Source of the DNA: an uncultured Eggerthellaceae bacterium
GTDB taxonomy: Bacteria; Actinomycetota; Coriobacteriia; Coriobacteriales; Eggerthellaceae
Direction: 5' to 3'
Length of the DNA stretch: 64,000 bases
Assembly: GCA_910584145.1 (NCBI GenBank)
Contig: CAJTXX010000001.1
Span: 62,001-126,000 of the forward strand
Shown: piece by piece, positions 15,780 through 24,524 of the stretch
Position numbering within the stretch: the stretch's first letter is position 1
Layout: every line of letters begins with the position of its first letter
The notes under the pieces: model-generated
What the model saw: only the letters and a program-made list of their open reading frames with translations
The model's database searches: none
What the model was told of the DNA's origin: nothing
Program-made: the position numbers and the translations under genes

Positions 15780-16749
15780 TTACCGCATCAGCCACGACCC
15801 GCAGGCATGCGTGAAGTGCGGCCTGTGCGTGGCGTTCTGCCCGATACCGGGTATCTTGGAGGTAGGGGAGGACGGCTTCCCGGTGGTGGTGGACGCGCAG
15901 GAGTGCGTGGGCTGCCAGACGTGCTCCGGCAACTGCCCGAAGCGCGCGTTGGCCGTCGAGGCCACGGGTGATGCCGCCTTCGACCCCTTCGCCGATGAGC
16001 CGCGCGCCGAGCCGGTCGACGCCGAGACGAAGGAGCTCTACGCTGGTTGGCAGCGCATCTGCATGGAGAAGCTGGGGCTGCGCTGGCAGCCTGTCGCGGT
16101 CAGCTTGGTCGATGCCGACGAGCTGCTGCCCGATGCGCCGATGCCGGCCGAGAACCTGCGCTTCTGCCAGGCGATGATGGCAGCGCGGCGCGGCGCGAGC
16201 ATCCTGATGCCGCCCTTCCGCCATTCGTGCCCCGACGGCACGTCCATCTTCGGCATGACCGGCGTGCCCGAGAAGCTGGCTACCGGCGAGATATACGTGC
16301 TGTTCCATAAGCTCGTCGATGCAGAGGCTGCGGCCCGCATGGTGGCTGAGCGCCCGACGCTGCCGCCGAAGAGCCGTCGCGCCACCTATGTGGCCCCGCT
16401 CGACAAGACCGTGCGCGCGCCTGAGGTGGTCGTGTTCACCGGTACGCCCGAGCAGATGATGTGGCTGTGCATGTCGATGAGCTATTACACCGGGCATCGG
16501 TTCGACTTCCACGCCAGCGGCTACAACTCCATGTGCGTCGAGGCGGTGCTCTACCCGCTCATGGAAGAGGCGCCCAACATCACGTTCGGCTGCTACGGCT
16601 GCCGTGCGGCGAGCGACATCGGCGAGGACATGATGTTCATGGGCGTGCCCCTCTCGCTCATGCCCACCGTGGTGCGCGGGTGCACGGAGCTGGCGAAGAA
16701 GGCCATCCCCGATTCGCGCAACAAGATCTACGTCCCGCCCATCATGTAG
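15772..16749 (+). CDS. Ferredoxin-DUF169 fusion protein
   Basis: The N-terminal 60 residues form a two-cluster ferredoxin (C13, C16, C19, C23 and C45, C48, C51, C55). The remaining about 260 residues match DUF169, a family of unknown function rich in short conserved cysteine/glycine segments; here FCQAMMAARRG and GCYGCRAASD are visible. The 325-residue protein has no membrane segment. Its start overlaps the radical SAM gene by 8 bases, so it could supply electrons to that enzyme. The biochemical role of DUF169 is not known to me. Confidence 0.8.
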   Translation: MSDYRISHDPQACVKCGLCVAFCPIPGILEVGEDGFPVVVDAQECVGCQTCSGNCPKRALAVEATGDAAFDPFADEPRAEPVDAETKELYAGWQRICMEKLGLRWQPVAVSLVDADELLPDAPMPAENLRFCQAMMAARRGASILMPPFRHSCPDGTSIFGMTGVPEKLATGEIYVLFHKLVDAEAAARMVAERPTLPPKSRRATYVAPLDKTVRAPEVVVFTGTPEQMMWLCMSMSYYTGHRFDFHASGYNSMCVEAVLYPLMEEAPNITFGCYGCRAASDIGEDMMFMGVPLSLMPTVVRGCTELAKKAIPDSRNKIYVPPIM

Positions 16750-16755
16750 GCGCTG

Positions 16756-17196
16756 ATGGGAGCGGAGTTCGCGCTGCGCCCAGCGCAGGAGGCCGATCGC
16801 GCGGCGCTCGCGCTGATGTGCGGCATGGAGGGCATGGACACCTTCGATGAGCTGGATGATGTGACGGTGGCGGTGAACGACGCCGGCGAGCCCGTGGGCT
16901 TCATCCGCATCGTGGTGGGCAGCAACGGGGTGGCGTATGTGAACCCGGTGGTGGTGTACCCCACATGGCGCGGTCTCGGGGTGGGCCGGGCGCTCACCGA
17001 TGCGGTGCAAGAGCGCTACGGCGAGCTGCGCTTGGTGTCGCGCGGGGCTGCGCGGCCCTTCTACGAGCGCATGGGCTTCACTGCCTGTGGCTGGGACATG
17101 ATCGTGCCCGGCGTATCGGAGGATTGCGACCATTGCAGCTGGCGCGAGGAATGCGCCCCCCAGCCGATGCTCCGTCCCTTTGGGCTCTGCCCCTAG
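16756..17196 (+). CDS. GNAT-family acetyltransferase with C-terminal cysteine motif
   Basis: This 146-residue N-acetyltransferase has the acetyl-CoA loop RGLGVGRALTDAV (about 76-88) and the ARPFYERMGF ending typical of the fold. An unusual C-terminal CDHCSWREEC could bind a metal. The gene lies 6 bases after the DUF169 gene and is the last of the forward run; PadR is convergent 9 bases away. The substrate is unknown; modification of a small molecule made or used by the locus is one possibility. Confidence 0.78.
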   Translation: MGAEFALRPAQEADRAALALMCGMEGMDTFDELDDVTVAVNDAGEPVGFIRIVVGSNGVAYVNPVVVYPTWRGLGVGRALTDAVQERYGELRLVSRGAARPFYERMGFTACGWDMIVPGVSEDCDHCSWREECAPQPMLRPFGLCP

Positions 17197-17205
17197 GTCG
17201 CTGGG

Positions 17206-17649
17206 CTAATCCGTTGCGGGGTGGGAGCACTCGGGGACCGGGGGCAGGTCGATGCCGAGAGCGCAGGCGGCTTGCGCGCGCAGCTCTTCAAGCGTCAGCG
17301 TGTAGCAGGCGAGCGCGTCTATCCAGCGGCGCAGGCACTCGTAGCCCTTATCGGTCAGGGTGAACATGCGCTTGGCCGAGCCTTCTTCGGGCATCTCCCA
17401 AGCAGAGGTGACGAGCCCCGACTCCTCCATGCGCTTCAAGGCGCGGTAGATGCCGGTGGCGTCCGGCTTCTTGCCGCCGAACATGGGCGAGCCGGCGGCC
17501 TTCTGCACGATGATATAGCCGTGCATGGGCTTCTGGTACTGGGCCATGATGATCAGGATGGTCGGCTGCGAGAGCCTGTTGAGCGATTTCCCGAGCTCTG
17601 CGCATTCCTTGAGGTCTTCGTCCGAGCGGGGGTGGCAGTTGCTCCACAT
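17206..17649 (-). CDS. PadR-family transcriptional regulator
   Basis: This 147-residue regulator of the PadR family has a winged helix at about residues 28-100 (PTILIIMAQYQKPMHGY, IYRALKRMEESGLV, FTLTDKGYECLRRW) and a short C-terminal dimerisation helix. PadR proteins commonly repress detoxification or phenolic-compound genes and release DNA on ligand binding. It sits convergent to the molybdoenzyme run, its likeliest target, and shares its upstream region with glmS. The N-terminal CHPRSDED extension is unremarkable. A ribosome site AAAGGG lies about ten bases before the ATG at 17649. Confidence 0.88.
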   Translation of the reverse strand: MWSNCHPRSDEDLKECAELGKSLNRLSQPTILIIMAQYQKPMHGYIIVQKAAGSPMFGGKKPDATGIYRALKRMEESGLVTSAWEMPEEGSAKRMFTLTDKGYECLRRWIDALACYTLTLEELRAQAACALGIDLPPVPECSHPATD

Positions 17650-17715
17650 GCTGTTCGTCCCTTTCCTGAGCGCCCGTTCAGGCGGTGTCCGGTTCTGACT
17701 CGACCATAGATAATA

Positions 17716-17741
17716 TCAGAGTGCAAATAGTTTATTTCTGA
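17716..17741. promoter_or_regulatory. AT-rich palindromic region upstream of padR
   Basis: An unusually AT-rich patch in a GC-rich genome holds the palindrome AAATA-GTT-TATTT (17725-17737), flanked by TCAGA and TCTGA. It lies about 70-90 bases before padR and could be its autoregulatory operator or promoter. Confidence 0.35.
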
Positions 17742-17838
17742 AAGACTGGCGAAATGAGATATTCCGCGCGCGCATGCCCGGCGCCTCGGCGGCGCTGCCG
17801 AGCGCGGCATCGGCGGCGCCGGCGGCGGGAGCATCCAG

Positions 17839-17844
17839 TACAAT
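17839..17844 (+). promoter_or_regulatory. Possible -10 box for glmS
   Basis: TACAAT 30 bases before the glmS ATG. No good -35 box is visible. The GC-rich stretch upstream (17767-17830) can fold but I see no glmS ribozyme. Confidence 0.35.
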
Positions 17845-17874
17845 GCTCGTGTAGATGAGAGAAGGTCGGTGCAT

Positions 17875-19736
<1,862 letters not shown>

Positions 19737-19737
<1 letters not shown>

Positions 19738-20315
19738 TGGCGCGCTCGAAGAAGGTGCAGGCGGCGCTCGACGAGGCGCTGGGAGCACGGATGGTGGAAG
19801 GGCAAGTGGGCCTCGGGGTCGATATCGTGGAGGTGGAACGCGTGCGCGCCATCTTGAAGCGCAGCCCCGCGTTCGCGCGCCGGGCGTTCTCGGCCGATGA
19901 GCGCGCGTACTGCGATGGCGCCGCCGACCCGGCGGTGCACTATGCCACGCGCTTCGCCGCTAAAGAGGCTGTGGTGAAGGCGCTCGGCACGGGCTTCGCC
20001 GAAGGGGTAGGGCTGCGCGATATCGAGGTGCGCCGCGCCAAGAACGGCCGCCCGTTCGCCGTGCTGACGGGCAACGCGCGCCGCAAGGCAGCCGAGCTGG
20101 GGGTGAAGGAGGTCCCTATATCGCTCTCCTATACCGCCACCGATGCCATCGCCTGCGCTATCGCCATAACCGAGGCATCCGTGCAGGCGAAGGAGGCCCG
20201 CGTCGATGCGGCAGAGGAGCTGTCGCGCCAGTTCAAGGATGCCAGGGGCATGCTCGACGACCTGCCGGCGACGGCGGGCAAGGGAGCTGCGGGCGCAGGC
20301 GAGCAGGCGGTGTAG
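19737..20315 (+). CDS. acpS: Holo-ACP synthase with extended C-terminus
   Basis: AcpS transfers phosphopantetheine from CoA to acyl carrier protein. The core has GVDIVEVERV (magnesium-binding Asp), RFAAKEAVVKALG and SLSYTATDAIACAI. The product is 192 residues against the usual 120-135, with about 20 extra at the N-terminus and an acidic/alanine tail of about 40 after the core. Two adjacent ATGs (19734, 19737) are possible. It overlaps glmS and is followed 5 bases later by nnrD, a pairing common in bacteria. Confidence 0.93.
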
Positions 20316-20320
20316 CCCTG

Positions 20321-21223
20321 ATGGGAGACGTGCTGCGCGCTGATGCCCAACGCCTCGCGGCCCTGCTGCCGCATCCGGCGCCCGAGGCGAACAAGTGCAC
20401 GCGCGGGAAGCTCGTGCTCGTCGGCGGTGCGGTGCGCTATCCGGGCGCTGCGCTCTTGGCGGGTATGGCGGCGCAGCGCATGGGCGCCGGGTATGTGGAG
20501 GCGTTCTGCGCGCCGAGCGCTGTGCCCATCCTGCAAGCGCAGCGCCCGTCCCTGGTCGTGCGCTCGTGGGATGAGCTCGCCGTGTGCGAGCTGCGCCCGG
20601 CCGAGGGGCATCCGCGCGCCTGCCTGATAGGCTGCGGGATGGATGGCGCTGACGAGCAGCAGGCAGAGCTCGTGCGCGCGGTGCTCTCGGCATGCCGTTT
20701 GCCGGTCGTGGCCGATGGGGGAGCGCTCGGCGCCATCGCGTGCGCCGAAGGCCAGCGCATCTGCGCTGCGCGTGCCGAGGACGGGCTGCCCACCATCGTC
20801 ACCCCGCATCAGGGGGAAGCCACCCGGCTGGCATCGGCGGCAGCGCTCCAGGCGCCGCGCAGCTTCGCCGATGCTGAGAGCCAGGCGGCCTTCGCGCGCG
20901 CCCTTGCCCAGGCATACCATGCGACGGTGCTCTTGAAGGGCCCCGTTTCCATCGTGGTGCCGGCACCTGGGTGCGAAGCAGCGGCGCCTGCCTTCCTGAT
21001 GGATGAGGGCACGCCTGCGTTGGCCAAGGCGGGTACGGGGGATGTGCTCGCGGGCATGGTCGGCGCGCTCGCGGCTCAGGGGCTCGATACCGCCGATGCG
21101 TGCTTGCTGGCGTCGGCGCTGCATGCGCGCGCCGGGCACGCAGCGGCCGAGCGGGTAGGGGATATCTCCGCATGCGCCGAGGATGTGCTCGAGGCTATTC
21201 CGGAAGCGATCGGAAATCTGTAA
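20321..21223 (+). CDS. nnrD: ADP-dependent NAD(P)H-hydrate dehydratase
   Basis: NnrD repairs damaged NAD(P)H hydrates using ADP. The 300-residue protein has the ribokinase-like fold of YjeF C-terminal domains: GKLVLVGGAVRYPGAALLAG near the start, TPHQGEATRLA in the middle and the catalytic KAGTGDVLAGMVGAL near residue 240. The partner epimerase domain (NnrE) is absent from this protein and not seen nearby. It is the last gene of the glmS run. Confidence 0.92.
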   Translation: MGDVLRADAQRLAALLPHPAPEANKCTRGKLVLVGGAVRYPGAALLAGMAAQRMGAGYVEAFCAPSAVPILQAQRPSLVVRSWDELAVCELRPAEGHPRACLIGCGMDGADEQQAELVRAVLSACRLPVVADGGALGAIACAEGQRICAARAEDGLPTIVTPHQGEATRLASAAALQAPRSFADAESQAAFARALAQAYHATVLLKGPVSIVVPAPGCEAAAPAFLMDEGTPALAKAGTGDVLAGMVGALAAQGLDTADACLLASALHARAGHAAAERVGDISACAEDVLEAIPEAIGNL

Positions 21224-21283
21224 ACGTTGTGTAACATTCCCATGCCATCTTGCTGAGCATGCTCACTCGGTGGCAGGCGTGTG

Positions 21284-21289
21284 TATAAT
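21284..21289 (+). promoter_or_regulatory. -10 box giving a leaderless mRNA
   Basis: TATAAT ends ten bases before the ATG at 21299, so transcription should begin within two or three bases of the start codon. No ribosome site lies between them. Confidence 0.6.
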
Positions 21290-21298
21290 AGCGGTCAA

Positions 21299-22462
21299 AT
21301 GGCTGAATACCGAGACAATTTCAATACGGACGAAGATCTGGACAGCATAACGCTGCGCGAGTTGGAGCCCATGAATTCCAACCCGTATGTCCGCATATCC
21401 TTGGACAGCCTCGATGGCGCCCCCTCCTCAGCAGAGCGCGAGCGCCGTCAGCGCGAGGCCGCGCGCCGCGCCGAAGCGGAGCGCCAGAAGAAGGCCAAGA
21501 AGCGCAAGCAGCAGGAGAGCGCCCAGAAGAAGGCCGAGCCATCGCTGCATGTCATCATCGAGCGCGCCCCTGAGGACGATCTGTATGGCGACTACGGTTA
21601 CAGCCAGCCGGTGCCATATCCCGCCTCCGACGCGCACGAGAGCAGGGATCCGTGGGGCTATCAGCGCGCCGAGCGCACGGTGCCGCAGGGGTCCTACGAT
21701 GCCCGCTCCGATGCGGGTGCGTACCGCCGTCCTGCCGATGATCGCTACGAGCGGTCGTCAGCCGACCTCGAGCAGTTCGCTTTGAAGTTCCCGTCCATCC
21801 CGAGCAGCCTCATGTACGGCGTGGACGAGCCTTCCATCCCGTCGCCTGCCGCCCCGCACGACGCGGGCATGGCTCAGGCGCCGGCGTATCAGCCGCAGAG
21901 CTCCTATGCGACCATGCCCGACCCGTATCCGTTCGGCGGCTACGTGTCGCAGCCCGTGCCGGTGCGGCAAGAGTCCGCTCGCGTGCCGGAACCCACGGTG
22001 CGCGTGGAAGCGCAGGGCGCCCCGGATAACAGCTCCTCGGCGTTCATAAAGAGGCCGTGGTCCGAGTCGGCCTTCAACGACCACACGGCTCAGGCATCGT
22101 CGCCCGGTGCCACCGCACCGGTGGCCACCAACAACCCGCGCGCTGCGGCGAGCGCTGCCGCGAAGTCGCCCACGGTCAACATCCCGTCGATGGCTCCTGC
22201 GGCGTCAGCAGCTACGGCGGCTGGCGGGCGCATCGAATCGCGCCCGTTCAACACCGCGCCTGCTGTCGACCCCTATGCGGGCAGCCGCGGCATGGGCTCG
22301 TGGAAGCGCAACGCGGCCGAGGCGGCCATGCGCGACACCACCAACAACCCGCGCGCCAATGCGCGCGCAGCGGCTCCGGTCGCAGCGCCGAGCGGCGTGC
22401 GGCCCGAGGCTGCCAGCGTGAGCATCCCGATGCCGAAGCAGCAGACCACCATACAGGCCTAG
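21299..22462 (+). CDS. Disordered protein of unknown function
   Basis: The 387-residue product begins MAEYRDNFNTDEDLDSITL. A strongly basic/acidic helical stretch follows (about 45-80, Arg/Lys/Glu/Ala/Gln), then a long Pro/Ala/Ser/Tyr-rich region without hydrophobic core. Near the C-terminus the phrase TNNPRA appears twice (about residues 277 and 345). There is no membrane segment or known domain. The start is set by the closely spaced -10 box. It lies 27 bases before a membrane-anchored protein gene and may form a pair with it. Function unknown. Confidence 0.7.
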   Translation: MAEYRDNFNTDEDLDSITLRELEPMNSNPYVRISLDSLDGAPSSAERERRQREAARRAEAERQKKAKKRKQQESAQKKAEPSLHVIIERAPEDDLYGDYGYSQPVPYPASDAHESRDPWGYQRAERTVPQGSYDARSDAGAYRRPADDRYERSSADLEQFALKFPSIPSSLMYGVDEPSIPSPAAPHDAGMAQAPAYQPQSSYATMPDPYPFGGYVSQPVPVRQESARVPEPTVRVEAQGAPDNSSSAFIKRPWSESAFNDHTAQASSPGATAPVATNNPRAAASAAAKSPTVNIPSMAPAASAATAAGGRIESRPFNTAPAVDPYAGSRGMGSWKRNAAEAAMRDTTNNPRANARAAAPVAAPSGVRPEAASVSIPMPKQQTTIQA

Positions 22463-22489
22463 GGCACACCGCTGATAGACGATAACGCC

Positions 22490-23116
22490 ATGAACGAGTC
22501 GGCTATGTTCGACGAATCGCCCGTCTCCATCGCTGACGGCATGAAGAGCGCCGATAAGAAGCGCAAGCGCCGCCGCGGCATCATCATCGCCATCGTGGCC
22601 ATCTTAGTGGCGGCTGCTGCCGCTGTGGCGTTCCTCGTGTACAGCGGCACCCTCAAGCTCGATGCCATCATCCCGGGCATGCAGCCGGCTCAGCAGTCCT
22701 CTGCGCAGAGCTCGTCCGGCTCGCCGCAGGCGCCGGGCGGCGCTACCTCGTCCTCGTCCGGCTCGTCGTCGGTGTCGCGCTCGTCGAGCAACGCCGATCA
22801 GTCGGGCACGGTCGTCTACGAGTACACGGCCACCACCTCAGACGGGGTCGCCTACAAGGTCAACGACACCGTCACCTTCAACGCTGAGGGCAAGTGCCAG
22901 AGCACGCACATGGTGCTCGGCTTCCCCGACGAGGCTGCCTGCGCCGACTTCTTGGAGAACCTCCAGCGCGACTACGGCAGCGCATATGCGCTCGACAGCC
23001 AGGAGGGCGCGAACGCCACGGTCACCATCGACATCACCTCGCTGAAGCTCGACCGCGAGGAGTACGAGGACGCGCTGCGTTACAGCGTCGAGGACCTGAC
23101 GGTGCTGAAGAAATAG
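22490..23116 (+). CDS. Membrane-anchored extracytoplasmic protein, unknown function
   Basis: The 208-residue product has a short cytoplasmic N-terminus ending in KKRKRRR, one membrane helix (about 30-52), a Ser/Gly/Gln-rich linker (about 65-105) and a C-terminal folded domain (about 108-208) with many Asp and Tyr residues. The positive residues before the helix predict an N-inside topology, so the domain is outside the cell. I do not recognise the family; it resembles small anchored domains common in Coriobacteria. Stop is 62 bases before efp. Confidence 0.7.
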   Translation: MNESAMFDESPVSIADGMKSADKKRKRRRGIIIAIVAILVAAAAAVAFLVYSGTLKLDAIIPGMQPAQQSSAQSSSGSPQAPGGATSSSSGSSSVSRSSSNADQSGTVVYEYTATTSDGVAYKVNDTVTFNAEGKCQSTHMVLGFPDEAACADFLENLQRDYGSAYALDSQEGANATVTIDITSLKLDREEYEDALRYSVEDLTVLKK

Positions 23117-23135
23117 CGCGCCAGACCGGCGTTGC

Positions 23136-23144
23136 TGCTATAAT
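23136..23144 (+). promoter_or_regulatory. Extended -10 promoter for efp
   Basis: TGCTATAAT gives an extended -10 box (TGn before TATAAT) about 35 bases before the efp start. This can compensate for the missing -35 box. Confidence 0.6.
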
Positions 23145-23178
23145 CTGATAGCTCTGAAGAACAACCTATGGGAGGAAC

Positions 23179-23742
23179 ATGGCGACCATCTCGACAGCCG
23201 ATTTCAAGAACGGCATGTGCATCATCTTCAACGGCAAGATGTACACCATCATAGAATTCCAGCATGTGAAGCCCGGCAAGGGCTCCGCATTCGTGCGCAC
23301 GAAGCTGAAGGACATACGCTCGGGCCGCGTGATCGACAACACGTTCAACGCCGGCGTGAAGCTGGAGAACGTGCGCTTGGAGACGAAGAAGCTCCAGTAC
23401 CTCTACAACGACGGCGCCGATTATCATTTCATGGATAACGACACCTACGAGCAGATGAGCATGCCGGCCTCCGATGTGGGCGATGCCGCCCAGTGGCTGA
23501 AGGAGAACGACGAGGCGTCGCTGCTCTATGCGGGCGACGAGCTCATCTCAGTGGAGGCGCCCATGTTCGTGGAGCTCGAGGTGACGCACACCGAGCCGGG
23601 CTTCAAAGGCGATACCGCTACGAACACCACCAAGCCCGCCACGCTGGAGACGGGCATCGAGCTGCAGGTGCCCACGTTCATCGAGATCGGCGACGTGCTC
23701 CAGATCGACACGCGCGACGGCCGCTTCATCAAGCGCGTCTAG
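23179..23742 (+). CDS. efp: Elongation factor P
   Basis: EF-P rescues ribosomes stalled on polyproline. The 187-residue protein has three beta-barrel domains with the tip loop KPGKGSAF; lysine 34 is the position modified in many bacteria. No modification gene (epmA/B or ymfI-like) is nearby. The start follows GGGAGGAAC. It has its own extended -10 promoter and a strong terminator after it, so it is probably transcribed alone. Confidence 0.97.
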   Translation: MATISTADFKNGMCIIFNGKMYTIIEFQHVKPGKGSAFVRTKLKDIRSGRVIDNTFNAGVKLENVRLETKKLQYLYNDGADYHFMDNDTYEQMSMPASDVGDAAQWLKENDEASLLYAGDELISVEAPMFVELEVTHTEPGFKGDTATNTTKPATLETGIELQVPTFIEIGDVLQIDTRDGRFIKRV

Positions 23743-23763
23743 CGCGTCTCGTCATCACATGCG

Positions 23764-23790
23764 AAGGGCAGCCCCAGTGCTGCCCTTTTT
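23764..23790 (+). terminator. Intrinsic terminator of efp
   Basis: Nine-base perfect arms (AAGGGCAGC / GCTGCCCTT) around a 6-base loop, running into five Ts. It also lies at the 3' side of the convergent rhodanese gene. Confidence 0.9.
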
Positions 23791-23819
23791 CGTGGTGCGA
23801 TATGGGGGTGCTGCATCGC

Positions 23820-24185
23820 TCAGCGCTCGATGGGCAGCTGCTGGGCTGACCAATCGTCCATGCTGCCGTCATAGAGCTCGATATCAGCGAAACCCTCGCC
23901 GACCAGCGTCTCGGCGGCGAGCCCGGCGTGGTAGCCGGTCTGGCAGTAGAGGACGACATCGTCTGAGGGCTCTACGCCAGCCGCTTCGATAGCGTCGACG
24001 ATGGCCTCGTCGGTGAACATGGAACCATCGTCGGGCACTACGAGCGGCACGTTCACCGCGCCGGGGATGTGCCCTTCCTCGTACATGGCCGCCGGGCGCA
24101 CATCTATGACGGGGACATCCGCTTTAGCCGCCTCGGCCACGCGGGCGCTGCCGATGGTGCGGATGGGCTCTTTGCTCTGGTCCAT
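23820..24185 (-). CDS. Single-domain rhodanese-like sulfurtransferase
   Basis: This 121-residue rhodanese domain has the active-site loop CQTGYHAG with the persulfide-forming cysteine, plus VIDVRPAAMYEEGHIPGAVN typical of the fold. Such proteins carry sulfane sulfur for thiol metabolism or cofactor thiolation. ATG 24185 is chosen since AAGGAG lies seven bases upstream; the frame stays open further upstream but that part shows no protein-like composition. No signal peptide, so cytoplasmic. Confidence 0.88.
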   Translation of the reverse strand: MDQSKEPIRTIGSARVAEAAKADVPVIDVRPAAMYEEGHIPGAVNVPLVVPDDGSMFTDEAIVDAIEAAGVEPSDDVVLYCQTGYHAGLAAETLVGEGFADIELYDGSMDDWSAQQLPIER

Positions 24186-24476
24186 GGTATGCTCCTTCTC
24201 GTAAGGGTGCTCTGCATTCCCCTCGATGCTAATACGGCCCTGCGGCTGCCTTCTGGCCATCTCCCACACGTAAGCATGCAGAGCGCATTCCGTAAGGCTC
24301 CTGTTCACTGCCAGCAGCCTGGCATCATCAATCGGCGACGGCGGGATGTGCGACGATGCCTGCGCTCGGTTCCGCGGTACCGCTGACAGCCGGTGCAGTC
24401 GACAGCGCCTGCGCGCAGCAGCCTTCCGTCCCTCTGTTTTTACCCGTCTTATGCGCTCGGGTGGCTGCGCATACTC
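24186..24476. other. Gene-free stretch
   Basis: About 290 bases between the rhodanese start and the carboxylase promoter. I see no convincing gene, tRNA or riboswitch. An open frame continuing upstream from the rhodanese has no start with a ribosome site and an arginine/proline/alanine composition typical of chance frames. Confidence 0.5.
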
Positions 24477-24497
24477 TATAATGTGAAGTTCGAACTT
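24477..24497 (+). promoter_or_regulatory. Carboxylase operon promoter with 12-bp palindrome
   Basis: TATAAT at 24477-24482 is followed four bases later by the perfect palindrome AAGTTCGAACTT (24486-24497), which covers the expected transcription start. A repressor bound there would block initiation. Confidence 0.5.
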
Positions 24498-24524
24498 TGA
24501 CGTTTGCACAAGGAGGTGCGCAAC

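Noticed and set aside
17650..17874. glmS ribozyme or riboswitch before glmS
   Set aside because: I found neither the core sequences nor the expected position relative to the start codon.
24186..24509. N-terminal extension of the rhodanese
   Set aside because: No ribosome site at upstream starts and composition unlike a protein; the ATG at 24185 has AAGGAG at good distance.
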